64,000 bases of DNA. It comes from Nemopilema nomurai. Taxonomy: Eukaryota > Cnidaria > Scyphozoa > Rhizostomeae > Rhizostomatidae. Position numbers and translations under genes: made by a program. The stretch's first letter is position 1. Each line of letters starts with the position of its first letter. Positions 48,232-60,560 of the stretch are shown here, piece after piece. Below the pieces are notes generated by a model. That model was not told where the DNA came from. It saw only the letters and a program-made list of their open reading frames with translations, and made no database searches. The stretch is from contig ML133411.1 of the NCBI GenBank assembly GCA_003864495.1, forward strand, positions 159,598-223,597, in the 5' to 3' direction.

Positions 48232-50774
48232 TATAGCAATACATTTTTACCAGTCCAGCTATATCCGTATCTTAAATTACATGATGCCACAAAGGATCGA
48301 TTCTCCTGGCAATGACACAATAGCACAGTAGCTTCTCGGCGGTACCAGGTATTTTGGCGTAATTGCGTGGATTGGCGTATTTTCAATGCGTGAATTCGTG
48401 ACACAAATTTTTATTATGCATGAATGCGTGAATAGACATTGGCGCATGACCTGTGAACCAGCATTACACATGTGTTATTGCGTGAAAATGAGTGCTGTAG
48501 GCGAATTTCGAAATGGAGTGCGAAAAGGCCTAAAAAACGTTTTCTCTCGAAATATCGAACTCCTGATATAACGAACTATTTTCTGGCTCTCTTCAGAGTT
48601 CGTTACTCATTCTTATACACAAAAACCAGTGTCTCGGTGAACATTTTAGAATTACCCCATTAGTTTTCCTTATAATCATTTCGATGTCCTCATTACAGTT
48701 GAAATCATTTACAGCCTATTGAGCATTTATTCACTGTTGGTAAAAATCGGTTTGATTTCGTTAAATAGGCAATCATCTACTTTTTGACAATCTTCAAATA
48801 TGACATTTTGCATGACAAGTATCAATAAAAAGGCAAATGCCGGTAGGAAGCAGCTGCTGTTTGGAAGGGCTTAAGTTCTTAAAAAGTAGACAAAATATAT
48901 CTGATTAAAGTTTTTTATGTAGCACAATTTTTGTCAAAATAATCAGGGGGCATACCCCCACTGCCTATGAGCCTAAAAGGAACCCATAAATATGCCTGTG
49001 TTATATACATACTGTATTTCTTGTTCAGAAAAATACGTGCTTCCAGCTTTGTGTAGCTTTTCTTCACTGTAACATCTACAATGTATTCAAATTTCTTTCT
49101 TTGACCAAATGTGAACAAAATAAAGAGAACTTTTGAGGAACATAAGGTAATTAGTTAATTAGTTGAAAAGTTTAGTCATATAAAATAAATAAGTTGAAAT
49201 AAGTGTTAAACTAACATGATAAATTTTTTGTTATGTGGAGGCTTTTAAGTATTACAAGCTTTGAAGTAGAAAAACTTTCTGCTTTGAAAAGCAATCATTT
49301 GGTTAGAAAACTGATGTACATGCATTATATATTCTGGGCAAACAAACAAAATCATACCAAAAAACTTGGCTATTCAAAGCGAAAAATGGTCACATAGGGT
49401 GCCACCCTTGGCATCAGATGAACTTTGTTACACTTTACAGTTCAACAACTGTAGCATTTCAGTAAAGAGAAGTATTTGCAAAAATTTAATGCTTGTCTGT
49501 TTCTGTTCCTTTTACTTATGGCATAGAGAATGACATTGTGTATCACTTCATTACCATTGGCTGCAACAATTTGATATTGAACACTACTCAAAATTCTTTT
49601 AACTTGTTGGTGATCTTTTGCCTAGGTTAAAGCCTATGACATGACAAGCACTGGCAGATCATTATAATGACGACTAAGCTTGACAAATGGTATACTCTGA
49701 AACCTTAAATGGAAGTTTGCATGTGAAAGAAAAAAACATGACAAAAATATAAATGTCTCTACCACAGTTAATTCTTTGGGAAAAATAAAATCCCAATATT
49801 TCCGCATTAAGATACACACATTTAAGGCCTTCATACTTACTGCAGAAATCAGAAAATCCTCTTGTCATAGAATTGTTTGGCATCAAGAATTCGTCTCCTT
49901 TAACTGTTGATGCTGTCAGAAGCTTCCCATCTGGCTTCATTGACAAGCAAAACCCAATGCACCCAAACTGTTCCATATACATTATCTATGATAAAAAAAG
50001 AAACAATTTATATTATAGTATATTATTTATGTTCAGTTGCCTGATGATGGCACCAAGCATGAAACTGGGGTAGCAACTGAGAACCATCCTGTTCTATACA
50101 CCAAAAGCATGTACAGCTCTGCCTATATGGCATCTAGCATTTTACTCTTTACAAAGACCGGTAAACAGAAATTTTCATATAAATCCTGGAGAGTGAGTGA
50201 GTTATTCATGAAACAAGCGTGTAGAGACAAAACCTGTAGTTTGATTTTCTTCAACTCCAAACTAAAATCAAAGAAAACACTTTCATAAGACGTTTTTGCT
50301 TTTGCTTCATCATATATTATATCTATTATATGTTTGGATATATACTATCTGTTAGTCATGTATAGAAGGGTTCCAAGAGATTTTTTGACAGCAAATGTTC
50401 CTTAATGATACAATTTGAGCAGAATATGAGACATATGTACATCTTATTCCTATGCAGAACCTGATATTGGATTGATGGCTCATTAATTTCTATCATAATA
50501 CAAAGAAATTTTGTCAGGTTATTTATTGCCAGTGTACAAAGGATTAACCATGTGAACTCTGGGAAGTACTGGGTTGGCATAAATATTACCTCTTTCATAA
50601 CTCTCTGCATGCTATGACTTATACATTTGTCAATTTCTTTTGGAGTGCTTTCTAAATCCACATCTGCAGCTAATTTTGCTTGCTCTTTCAACTTATCTTT
50701 TTTCTCTGCAGACAAAGTATCATAAAGCTCTTTTGCCTTCACACTCTTTACTTCTTTTGGTACATCTTTCAGTT

Positions 50775-53700
50775 CTATTTTAGCAATAAAAGAAAATGTA
50801 TAATTATGAAATCAAACTCCTTGAATAAAAAAGTAGAGAGTAGAAAGAAAGTAGTAACTCTTATTGCAAATATCAGTGTCACTGGCATTCTTCAAAATGG
50901 TACTAAAATATGAACTTCCTTGATAAAAATTACATGATTTTTGAAGTTTTTTTAAAACAGTTTACATTTCAGAACATAGTAAAGGCTCAAACAAAGTAAA
51001 GAAATGTCAAAACTCAGCTTCATGTCTGTAAATAAAAAATGTAAAAAGAAGTAGGCACAATGGAGTCTTGGCCTCATAATCACATGTATATATACTTTTG
51101 ATGCGGTTTAATAATGACTCAAATAGACCAAGTGTAAAGTCTTAAATCAAAATACCATATTAGGATTCCAGTCAGTTGGTAATCATAACATTTGTTGATA
51201 GTCAGAATGAGGTACATGAATAGTTAAGAATTGATATGTCCCTTGTCAGCTATGTTTGCTACATTCCTTTCTGGGAAAGAAACCTTGAATAATTTCTTTC
51301 GAATTCTAGTCATGTTGATATGTTAAAGGTTTTATCATAAATTTGTCAAGCAGCATTGTGTTAAAAAAATAGCTGCAAAACTATTACTCACTTAGCTCCA
51401 TATCACAATTCGTGGAGATCAACAAATATAAAAGATCATAGCAATTAATATCGAGATCTGTATTAAGATATGAAATACTTGAAAAATGAAATGAAATGAT
51501 CTACAGTTCTTTGTAAGCAATGTTAGTCATTTTGGTGCTGCTTTCTTTTCCAATTTGTTGAAATGTCATTGTAGTGATTGGTCTTATCATAAACAAATTT
51601 CATAAACAATTTAGAGAAAATAAACAAAAAATGAAATACAATTTTCGATATTCTGTAATATCTTTAGATATTCCAGCCTACTTTAGATAACCACTTTTAG
51701 GAGGACCACTTTAGAAAGGGCAATTTAGAAGGACCACTTTATCTTCTATGAATCTCCTAGATCACATCTTTCACTTTGGAACTATTGTTTTATTCAATCA
51801 TATTTTGAAACCTTGTATATCAGAATGAGAAGAACCAGATGGGTCACTCTAGAGTCTAGACAGTCTGTCTTTTTGTAAGCTCAAATCCATGACACAAGCA
51901 AAAAAATACCTGCCAGAACTGTTTTCAACTCAAAATTATACAAGCCTTGTGGATTGGGAGCAGACCTTGTAATGAGCAAACAACAGGACAGCAGAGAAAT
52001 GATCACCTAAACTGACCAAGGGGGTCATACAAGCTCTTCGTGACTTAGTGGCGGTCGCTTATTTCTTTGGTTTTGAAACCAATTACGCCCCCATCATTGA
52101 ACTTTCCAAGTTTCACAGTTGATTTCGCATGCGTACTACTGAAAACTGCCATTTTCCTAAGGCACACGATTCTATGCAAATAAGGCTCGTCTATGAAAGT
52201 TTGAGAGGACGACGCTGCTGTAATGGTTGAGCCTTGAATAAGTCTACGCCTGAAGGTATTTTTGTGAAATAAGCCCCCACCCTCTCTAATAAGCCCCCAT
52301 TGGCTAAGACATACCTCAACAGCAATAGATTTATCAAAATAAACTTGTATTTTTGGGCAAACTGACTTTAAGCAGCTGCTAAGTTAGCCCCCACACCCCC
52401 ACAGCCCTCTCCAGTAAGCCCCCAACTCAAAATACTTTTTGCAAAATAAGCCACTGGGGGCTTTTTTGAGGACTTACAGTTGCTATTTGCTCAGTAATTT
52501 AACTGGCTGTTGTTTTTATATACTAAACATGAAGTAGGACTACAACGTAAAGAGGGTTGAAGAAATTTTGCAAAATTTGAAAAGTACACTCTTGACACAT
52601 GGTCCAATGGAAGGAGGGGCTCAGCCCCCTCCCCTCTTACAAGCTAGAAAATGTTTGGCTGCTTGAATTCTCTACTTGGCAATGTGAACTAACCATTTAT
52701 TATGAGCAATTTCAATCAGCCATTTAAATTCCGTCAAAATTTTGAATGATTTCATATACACAATAGAGAATCTTTAACACAAATACAAATATAAAGGGTA
52801 TGACAATGGGTGTGGTCTCAGGTGTGGCCTCTAGACCTTCTATACAGCACAGCCCCCCTTCCTAACTTTTTAGGACAACACCCCTGCTTTGAATAGTTGA
52901 CGAATTTAGGGGGAAATAGGATGTGATCTGACAGTTCAAAGATAATTCAGTTCTGGGAAGTATTCTGTAGCAGTTAATTCCCAAACACTGTCACCCTTAC
53001 AGATGCCCTAGCCTGTTTTTGAAGTTTCCTTTGTCAAAGACAACATGATTAAAAAGAACTTAGCAAGAATGGAAAAATTTTCCACAAAACTTTTACGAAT
53101 CATATTTGCATGTTTTCATGTCAAGGATTATCATCTAAAAAAACACATTTGCTAGTAAATTTAGGTTTTAGCTAGAAATTTTGAGTGCCTTTCTGTAATT
53201 GAATTGTTGAACAGAGAGAAACAGCCTGGAAGAGATCTCCTCACATATACAATACATCACAATTGATAAAAATCCTATAGTGAGGCAGTAAAACAGAAAT
53301 TTGAAGAGAGACTGCCAGAAGTTAGCAAAAAGATTCCTGCTATTCCAAATGTGGGAGGAAATGGACTTTTAGGAAGGATTTTAGGTATCAGAATTTAGTT
53401 GGCCAAAAGTCACTAAATTAGTGTCATGAAAAAATTGGTTTGAACAGCAGTTTGAATATGGTAATAGTTTGAATATGCATGTCATAACAGAATAACATGA
53501 TTTTGTTTTTTATCAAGTATGAGATGACGAAATTGATACTGATATACCATATTTGTTTAAGGAATGCTTTGTGAATACCAGCTTTCCTACAGGGGTCAGT
53601 TGACAAAGATAGAACTCTACATCATACTTATTTACGTGGCAGTATTGTAGGTACTGACATAGCTCATCATCACATCTTTAAATTAACTTAATTCAGTGCA

Positions 53701-53806
53701 CAACTAACTTTGTGCTGGTAGAGAGGAGGGACATGGCCTAGGCCTATTCCGTCAAGGAAGGCGTTCTTCTCGTTGGTTTATATAAAAGGCTGGCTAACTG
53801 ACTTAC
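50775..53806. other. Long first intron of the homeobox-like gene
   Basis: Apart from the repeat at 52222-52483 I see no exon or RNA gene here. Confidence 0.4.
52222..52483. mobile_element. Diverged MITE-like repeat with AATAAGCCCCC motifs
   Basis: Same word composition and GAGGACTTAC-type end as the repeat at 6492-6844. Lies in the long first intron of the homeobox-like gene. Confidence 0.45.
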
Positions 53807-54184
53807 CTCCTTTGAATGTTCTACTCAGGAAAAGGTTCCAGGCACTCGTCCTCCTATTGCAAGGCGCTCTCTTTAAATTTTTGCCACTACCTTCGAGCCT
53901 CGCCGCAGTTGATTCCGATGAGGTCGAAGGTGAAGGGTCAGAAGACGAGACAATGCCACTTTTCCTCTTACGGTTGTTGATCCAAATCTTGAGCTTTGGA
54001 ATCTCTATTTTCGTTTCAAACGAAAGGCACTCATATTTTTCAGCATGCAACGCCATATTAGTTGAGCACAATCCATCCATAAACGCTTTTTCCATTAGGT
54101 CTAACTGCTCCACAGTGAATTTCGTAGGCACCGCCATTGCTGCTTTACTTAAGTGCAAAACTGAAGTCACATCACAATTTGGAC

Positions 54185-54336
54185 GTTGCTTGTATTGAAG
54201 ATTAATCAGACTCAGGGGAGTCTGTTATAAAGAACAATTTTCAGTCCCCTCAGTACGTGGACTTTTCTGATATATACGGGATTAATCGACCGATTAACCT
54301 CGATATGATCAACAGATTAGAAGAGGTATGGGTGAG
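54185..54336. repeat. Right 152-bp terminal inverted repeat
   Basis: Reverse complement of 36737-36888 with one substitution near the outer end (TACGGG versus TATGGG). Lies 48 bp upstream of the homeobox-like gene's start codon and so probably includes its promoter. Confidence 0.9.
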
Positions 54337-55646
54337 AAGCTGCATCATAAAATATATTCAAAAACAGTCTCCATTATCATATCAGACATTTGTAGTTGTT
54401 AACCAACAATGACTCCTTTTTAATATGATCTATTTTACGTTTTTTCATGCACATTTTGAATGTCTTCTTCCCCACCTAAAACAGTTTAAAATAGACCTAT
54501 ATATGATCTACTATAAGTTTAGTACAATATATAGTGTTTTTCTAGAAACCGCCTTTCTCATGTTCACCAAGAATTTATGCCTATGTACAGAATTAAACTT
54601 TTATTATAATTATTATTATACTCTTTTTACTTAACAATGAGTTCTTTTTAAACATATACAAGTGTAAGGTATCACTTTTTAATTGTATTGTATTCTTAAC
54701 TGCACTAACTCAATGGTTTCACTAGTTTATTAGGAATCTTCTTACTGCGTAACATGTTCCTAATTATATTATCCTTTGTGTCTTAAAATTATTTTAATTA
54801 TTACTCTATTATTATCACCATTATTATCGTTATTATGCACTTGTAATGTGTATACATTTTACGAAACACATTTTGTAAAAGAAATAAACCTTAGATAGAT
54901 GCCAATTTAATTGACTTGTAACACACTCTTATTGTAATGTTTATTCCAACTGTAATTTTAATTTTCAATTTGTTATTTGAAAGATAAGTCGCCAATGGTA
55001 CACTGCCTAATATAACAGTGGTGTAGAACTGTACTTCTTTAATGATATATTGAATGAAAAGAGTCTTAAACAATGATTTATTGCTATTATTGCTTTTGTT
55101 CTGTTATTTACCCAAACTTTGAGAGCTCATCAACTATCCCTTAGCCATAAAAAGCATCTACCATCTATGTGCAAAATATTTATTTTGTAGTTCTCAGTTG
55201 CAATTTTGAAATATTATGATAATAATCGTTAATACAAAGTCTTTTTCTAGAATATGATTCAATTTTGGCTTGTATTTGTGAATAACTAATAAATTACTTT
55301 GAAACTCGAATTTACTATCTAATATAGTTCACGATACTGGTCTTTCTCTCGCTAATTAATATTGTTTTGTACCTATGCCCTATTTGCTCATGAAATCTTC
55401 AAAATGAGAATATGTATTTTATGTATTTTTAATTCTGGATTTTGTCTTACGACTTTACTTGATGCTTTACATACACTTTTAATTTGAATGCTTAAGAGAG
55501 ATCCTTGCTTTAATTTTATCATACTCTGAATAATACATCATTGGGTAAACTGGAAATAGGTAACAGGAAATAGGAAAAGAAAAACAGGTATTGCTAAAGT
55601 ATGCTTTGAATGTCTTTTTGCAGTTTGTCTAAACATATCTTTTAAG
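54337..55646. other. AT-rich spacer with simple ATT runs
   Basis: Stretches of TTATTATTATTA around 54595-54840; no coding signal. Confidence 0.45.
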
Positions 55647-57617
55647 GTGTGACAAATTCAGGATCACGGTTCAGAAAGAACAAATCCATGGCTGACCTCG
55701 TAGATCAAATTGATGGCATCCTTAAAAAAACAAAAACAAGAAAACCAATGAAGGCCCATACCAGGGTTACTTCATATAATCCAAATGGTAGGGTTTTTCA
55801 TTGCCAAAGCAAGAGGAAAGCAAGAAAAAGGAAGAAACAAGAACCTTCCGTGGCTGTTTCTTGTGAAATTAATAGTATGATATTTTTAAACACAGACATT
55901 TTTTACTAAATTACATTGTAGCAATGCATCACCCTTTTAAAGCTGTTTGTTATTTTAGTATGTTTACATAGTAATATTTTGCATATTGTTACTTTCTACA
56001 TCATACTTATTGCTGATGTGCTTTTTCTTTGATAACCTCAATGTCAGTGATCTGTATTTGTGTGTTTTTATTGACATTTAGCATTCTTGGAATTTTGTTA
56101 TTCCTTTATAAAAGGTGGTGTTCTTTATTTTTTCTTTATAGGAGATTGTGCCAATAATTCTGATGCATCTTTTCCAGATGGTGCAATTGATTCCGATTAT
56201 GGTGTGTACATCATTTCCTTTTACTTTCATTTGAATGGCAAATTGATAATATTTTTAAGAGATTTTATTTTTAATCTTCTGCTTGCATTTATTTTATAGC
56301 ATCAGTTCTACACATTTATTTTATGACATCAATATATCTGGCATAATCTTAGAGCTTGGCCTATTCTTCCCTACTTCTGGTTTGTGTCCTCTAATTGTAG
56401 AAATCCTATATTTTAGAACAGGAAATAGAAGACAAAATACTTCATACACGTGAAACTCAGAACAACTGTTGCAGTAAAGTATCTCGATTTTGTCTCAATC
56501 TCAATAAAGTATCCAGAATTCAAACTGAACAATGAAACTTATTTTGAACTCTGAAATATTACAAAATGTTCACAGCCGGGCTGTTTCTTTCTACAGAATA
56601 AATTCACATTGTTTATTACCTCTGTTTTGCATGCTTTGTGTTTGAAAAATACTCTCCCAGTCTTGAGTACATTTTGTTGAAGCAAGAACGTTTATCATCA
56701 AATAGAACTAAATTAAGGGGTGACAGAGTGCAGAGAGATCATTGAACCTGCAGGGGTTTTAAGATGGTCTGAGAGGCAGACTGCTTCACATGCAAAATGG
56801 GAAGAAAATAGAGAGTCTGTTACTGAAGCAATGCTGAAGGAACAGTTCCTTTCAGAGTCTCTTTGTTGCTACTGCAAACAGGCACCCCCCCTATATCAGT
56901 TGTCGCCATTGTAGATCTGTTGGACCTGTGTGTGGGTCTTGTGACTTACAATTGCACAGAAGGCAGCCATTCCATGACAGAATGATTTGGAAGAATGGCA
57001 CCTTTGAATTCATTCCTCCTCTTCAGTCAGTGAATGATGCTGGGTAGGTTACTGAGATAGGTAGGTAATCGTTTGGTTGCATTTTCACTCTTGTTAGCCT
57101 AACAGTGACACTGATTGTTTAAATTAAAGTTCTCTTCGTATGGGGAAGTTTAACCACGTCTATTGGGGTATTTCTTTAAACAAGACGGTTTATATCTTGT
57201 GTTTATATGTATTCTAAGAGAAAAAATTCCGCCTGATGCAACGATTCGCTTGAAAAGGCTTATGAAGGTTTCAGTTTGCTGTAAATTAGTTACCTTTTTG
57301 CACCCTATTTTCAATGAATTGAAAATAATAGATTCAATAGTGAAATGCGGCGAATCTTGCATATACCCCCCTGGTTGCACTTGAATATCATCAGGAAATC
57401 AAGAGCTTTTTTCTAATTAAAATTAAAGAAGACCACTGATACCTCATACAGTCGGCTGTAATCATTATAGTTAAAAGAATTTACGTTTTTCCTTCCATTT
57501 TATTCGTATGTTTTCATATTTAGCCTCTAGGTAATTGGTGAGAAACTTTATTGTATCAACTGTAATTCAGCAAGAAGTTATTGTCAGGGCTTTCCATTGA
57601 ATTCTGAAGCCGAAATT
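55647..57617 (+). pseudogene. KDZ-family transposase, N-terminal exons of a third copy
   Basis: Exons: 55647 to about 55874 (basic, SKRKARKRKKQE), 56142-56201, about 56718-57043 and 57531-57617. The third carries a CxC-type zinc cluster: LCCYCKQAP, then after a one-base shift in a C7 run CRHCRSVGPVCGSCDLQLH, ending WKNGTFEFIPPLQS. The last carries GEKLYCINCNSARSYCQGF. Order and spacing resemble the N-terminus of the copy at 36.9 kb, but identity is low, so it is a different KDZ lineage. No catalytic exons follow in the next 6 kb. The mutation lies in a homopolymer, so a sequencing error is possible. Confidence 0.55.
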
Positions 57618-58504
57618 GTAAGCCAATTTGTTTTCTTTCTCGTCAATCTTCTCCATAAAAAATCTAGTGTCATTCCGACTTTCCTGTTCTAATACTCGAT
57701 CAGTCGAGATGTTTACATAGTCTGCACGAAATAAGTAAATTATCTTCTTTGATCGAAGAACAGATGCATGTTTATAATAGGGACAATACGTTACACGAAT
57801 TTTTATCGACGGTTTTCGTCGATGAAAGAGGGGCTTTGGATCCCAGATCTATTTAAAACGGGGGGTGGGGGCATCTGCAATAACCGCAGTTCACCTCAAT
57901 ATGTCTAAAACAAATTTAACAGACCCATTATTATCAGCTAATAAGTTTTGACGTGACCTAAAAAATCAAAATAGAAAATATTGTTGCTGAGCACATCAGA
58001 AAAACTATTCATGATAATGCAGACGGTTGAACCCACAAGTATCACAATTGTTAAAACAAGTACCCGAAAGTATCATTTCAAAAGAGAAGGGTTGAAGATT
58101 TCTAGTGCTGAAAGACTCTTTTTTATACTGAATCAAGTCCTATAGTTTCTCAAAAAAAATTCCACTTTAATTTTTTCTTATCAATACAGGGTATGGTTTT
58201 TCAGGACTGCAGGTTTGATTGTAAAATTTTAAGTTTCTTATTCGGAAATTCACCTTGCCTGTTCAAAATAGTTACATTCAACTTAACTCCTGTCAAAAGG
58301 AGAACAACCGGTCAATGGTGCAATTTGAGATCCAATGGAGTCAGGGCTGCACAATATAAAACGTTTAGCAGAAGGGTTCGCTTAGCCTGTGAATTTTAAT
58401 AAGGTTTAAAGTTTTTACATTCGAAATCCCAAAATCCATAAAATAAAGAATTACCAAGTTTGATCATAAGACTAAAAAGATCCAAGTGAACCGGTAAGTT
58501 TTCT
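57618..58504. other. Non-coding spacer
   Basis: No recognised gene. The open frame 58193-58399 (+) shows no family feature. Confidence 0.4.
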
Positions 58505-58876
58505 AAAATGTGAAGTCACCAAAAAACCTATTTTTACAATTTTTGAATTTTATCCACAAAACATAAAAGATCACCACAAAATACTACAAAATATGCAAAA
58601 TCAGTCAAATATGTCTCAAATCGGTTGAGATACTGCCAATGAAAAAATTTGAAGTTTGCTAACGAATCACTGTTATTTTGGCTCTGCTCATAAAGTTATG
58701 AACCAAAATTTGATGGGGGAAATAGCAAATACACGTGGCCATATCTCAGCCAAATCGTAGCACATTTGACTGCTTTTGCACATTTAGAGGTATTTCATGA
58801 TTCTCTTTCAGGCTATGGGATCCAAATTCAAAAATTCTAAAAAATAGATTTTTATGACGTCATCACTTTGGGACTC
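58505..58876. mobile_element. Diverged copy of the TA-flanked MITE
   Basis: Aligns over its length with 47884-48231, including TTTGCTAACG, CATAAAGTTATGAACC and the end ATTTTTATGACGTCATCACTT. The left end is eroded and its CRE-like word has changed to TGAAGTCAC. Confidence 0.75.
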
Positions 58877-59401
58877 TATTGGATTTTCCAACCTTTGGGG
58901 GGCGTCAAGCTCTCTTGTTATTTACATGTCTGAGTTTGAGACCATCGATAGTAGGTTTTTTAACAAACTTAACGGTAGGGGAAAATTAAACATACTTTGG
59001 GTGAAATAGCCCAATTACTCCAAGTGCACAAGGACAATAAGAACAGATCTTAACAAAAAAGCCAGGATTTTTTAGCGTATGTGGGCAGGCGCGCTGGAGC
59101 AGGTGGATGTGGAGATCGTTTCTCCCCACTTTTTCGCTGATAATAAGGTTGTGGCACCAGAGATAATGGTGGAAAACCTCAATAATAGTGTTATTATAAA
59201 TTTCGAGAGCTTCTAGGTTTTGAAACTATATTGCTCATAAATGTTAACGCTTCCAAACCTTCATTTGAGAGTGACATCTTTTACTGGCGGAAGAAGCTGT
59301 TAATAAAGAACTAAATAAATGAAAGGATAATGAAAAATAGCTAATTTTGTAACTTTTTGATCAAACGTTTGTACTTTAATATGTAAAACATATTTTGCCA
59401 A

Positions 59402-59755
59402 TTGTTTGAAAATCATTTATTCACTTTTGACCACAGCCACCAACTAAGCAGTAGCTTGGGGGTTCCAGCCCCCATTGAGTTATTTTCGAGAGGGGGTTTA
59501 GCAACCTATGGTATTGTTGGTAATAAAGAATTTTTTCAAGATAAGAATCGACAAGTCAAAATACAAGTTTATCTAGCTACTATCCCCAAGAAAACTTTCG
59601 CTTGGGAAAGATTCAATTTGAAACTGTATGAAATAGAATATGCGTCCATCTATCCACTGTCTGTTCCCAAAGCAGAAAATTTCTATTCAACCAATGATGC
59701 GAGAAGAGTTAAGTGGAGATTGTCAGGGATATTAGGAAGCTTTGCTAACATTTGA
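59402..59755 (+). CDS. Open frame of unknown nature
   Basis: 117 codons without recognisable motif; the start is not supported by any conserved feature. Its middle (KNRQVKIQVYLATIPKKTF) has protein-like composition, so it may be an exon of a decayed gene. Confidence 0.15.
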   Translation: MFENHLFTFDHSHQLSSSLGVPAPIELFSRGGLATYGIVGNKEFFQDKNRQVKIQVYLATIPKKTFAWERFNLKLYEIEYASIYPLSVPKAENFYSTNDARRVKWRLSGILGSFANI

Positions 59756-59938
59756 AACTTTCATCAAATAGAAAACCTTAAAGCCCACCGCAGACGTTTT
59801 GTTTCCATTGTAGATGGGCACAATCGGCGTTTCCTTAGAAGCAGTTCAAACTTCTATTTGGGCAAGGCCAGAAAAAAATTGCTTACAAAGTTGATTCAAC
59901 ATAATTTCACAGCCGCAAGCAGAATATATGGTTGCTAG

Positions 59939-60560
59939 CAGGGACGCCTGCACAAGGTCAAGGCAGGAGGGGCAGTGTTGGTGCCGAGGGCAAATCGTGG
60001 AATTTTCTTCTAGCATAATCGAGCATTTTTAGGAGGGAGGGGGCGAGGGTGGGGTAACTTAATAAATATCAACTTGAATATGGATTTTTTACCATCAAAG
60101 ATTCTAAACATAGAGAAAAAAATTTTGACGAAATTACCCAAAAATAAAAATTGCTATTAAATGGCCTTGTCACTAATCACAATATCTGGTTTTATAAAAA
60201 TCACGGCTGTTATCAATGGGCTGGTTGTAAAATGTTGATTCCCGCTAAGTTTTAATTCCGATTTATCCTCCTTAGGTTCCTGGAGTACTTCTGAGGGAAC
60301 ACATCTTTTGTTAATATACTATTATCTTTGCCGCTCTCCCTCTTGTGGCCGACCTTGTCACAGACAAACTTTTCATTCTCTGTATTTTCGTGCTGGTGTT
60401 ATCATCTTTCTAATATTTTCTAACGAGAGTAGTCCAAGTGGTCATCAATTATCGATAAGATTCTATATTATTTGCTTATAGTTCAGGGCATTTCTTGCCC
60501 CCTCTGCCCTTCTTCGAAGAGGCAGCTGCCCCTCCAGCCCTCCCTGTGTAGGCGCCCCTG
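59939..60560. mobile_element. Non-autonomous hAT-like element (622 bp)
   Basis: Ends CAGGGACGCCTGCACA and, inverted, CAGGGGCGCCTACACA. Flanks GTTGCTAG (59931-59938) and GTTGCTTA (60561-60568) fit an 8-bp duplication with two differences. Confidence 0.6.

Larger units (their letters stand above)
46457..54137 (-). pseudogene. Homeobox-like and HMG-like DNA-binding protein, convergent partner gene
   Basis: Exons: 53807-54137 from ATG 54137; 50590-50774; 49841-49985; about 49015-49105; about 46850-47122, then 46457-46860 in another frame. Exon 1 has FTVEQLDLMEKAF and, after a loop, KLKIWINNRKRK, the shape of homeodomain helix 3, then SAWNLFLSRTFKG, which exon 2 continues as ELYDTLSAEKKDKLKEQA, like an HMG box. 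Junctions 1-2 and 2-3 keep frame. The exon after 47122 has YKNYQKTFRVEGWPEDVPF and MGPAQLEKVM and a basic KKRARRGKK stretch; a one-base shift near 46860 leads to an acidic C-terminal domain ending at 46457. The function is presumably binding of the element's ends or of host chromatin; this is inference. Confidence 0.6.
36737..54336. mobile_element. 17.6-kb inverted-repeat-bounded unit with KDZ half-transposase, pseudokinase and homeobox/HMG-like gene
   Basis: The first 152 bp (36737-36888) and last 152 bp (54185-54336) are reverse complements with one mismatch, outer ends CTCACCC/GGGTGAG. The KDZ gene starts at ATG 36951, 63 bp inside the left repeat. The homeobox-like gene starts at ATG 54137, 48 bp inside the right repeat and reads the other way. 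A pseudokinase gene lies between. Flanking AAG on both sides is a possible 3-bp duplication. The unit also holds two SINE copies, a TA-flanked MITE and a CCCCC-rich repeat. The conserved repeats with damaged genes suggest a non-autonomous element moved in trans by a related transposase. Confidence 0.7.

Noticed and set aside
53773..54198. 141-codon + strand frame at the right end of the 17.6-kb unit
   Set aside because: It is the complement of the homeobox-like first exon; the minus strand has the conserved helix and good splice sites.
54425..54634. Small + strand gene
   Set aside because: Low-complexity AT-rich frame without motif or conserved start.
57150..57384. Overlapping open frames on both strands
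   Set aside because: No conserved residues; both probably arise by chance within a KDZ intron.
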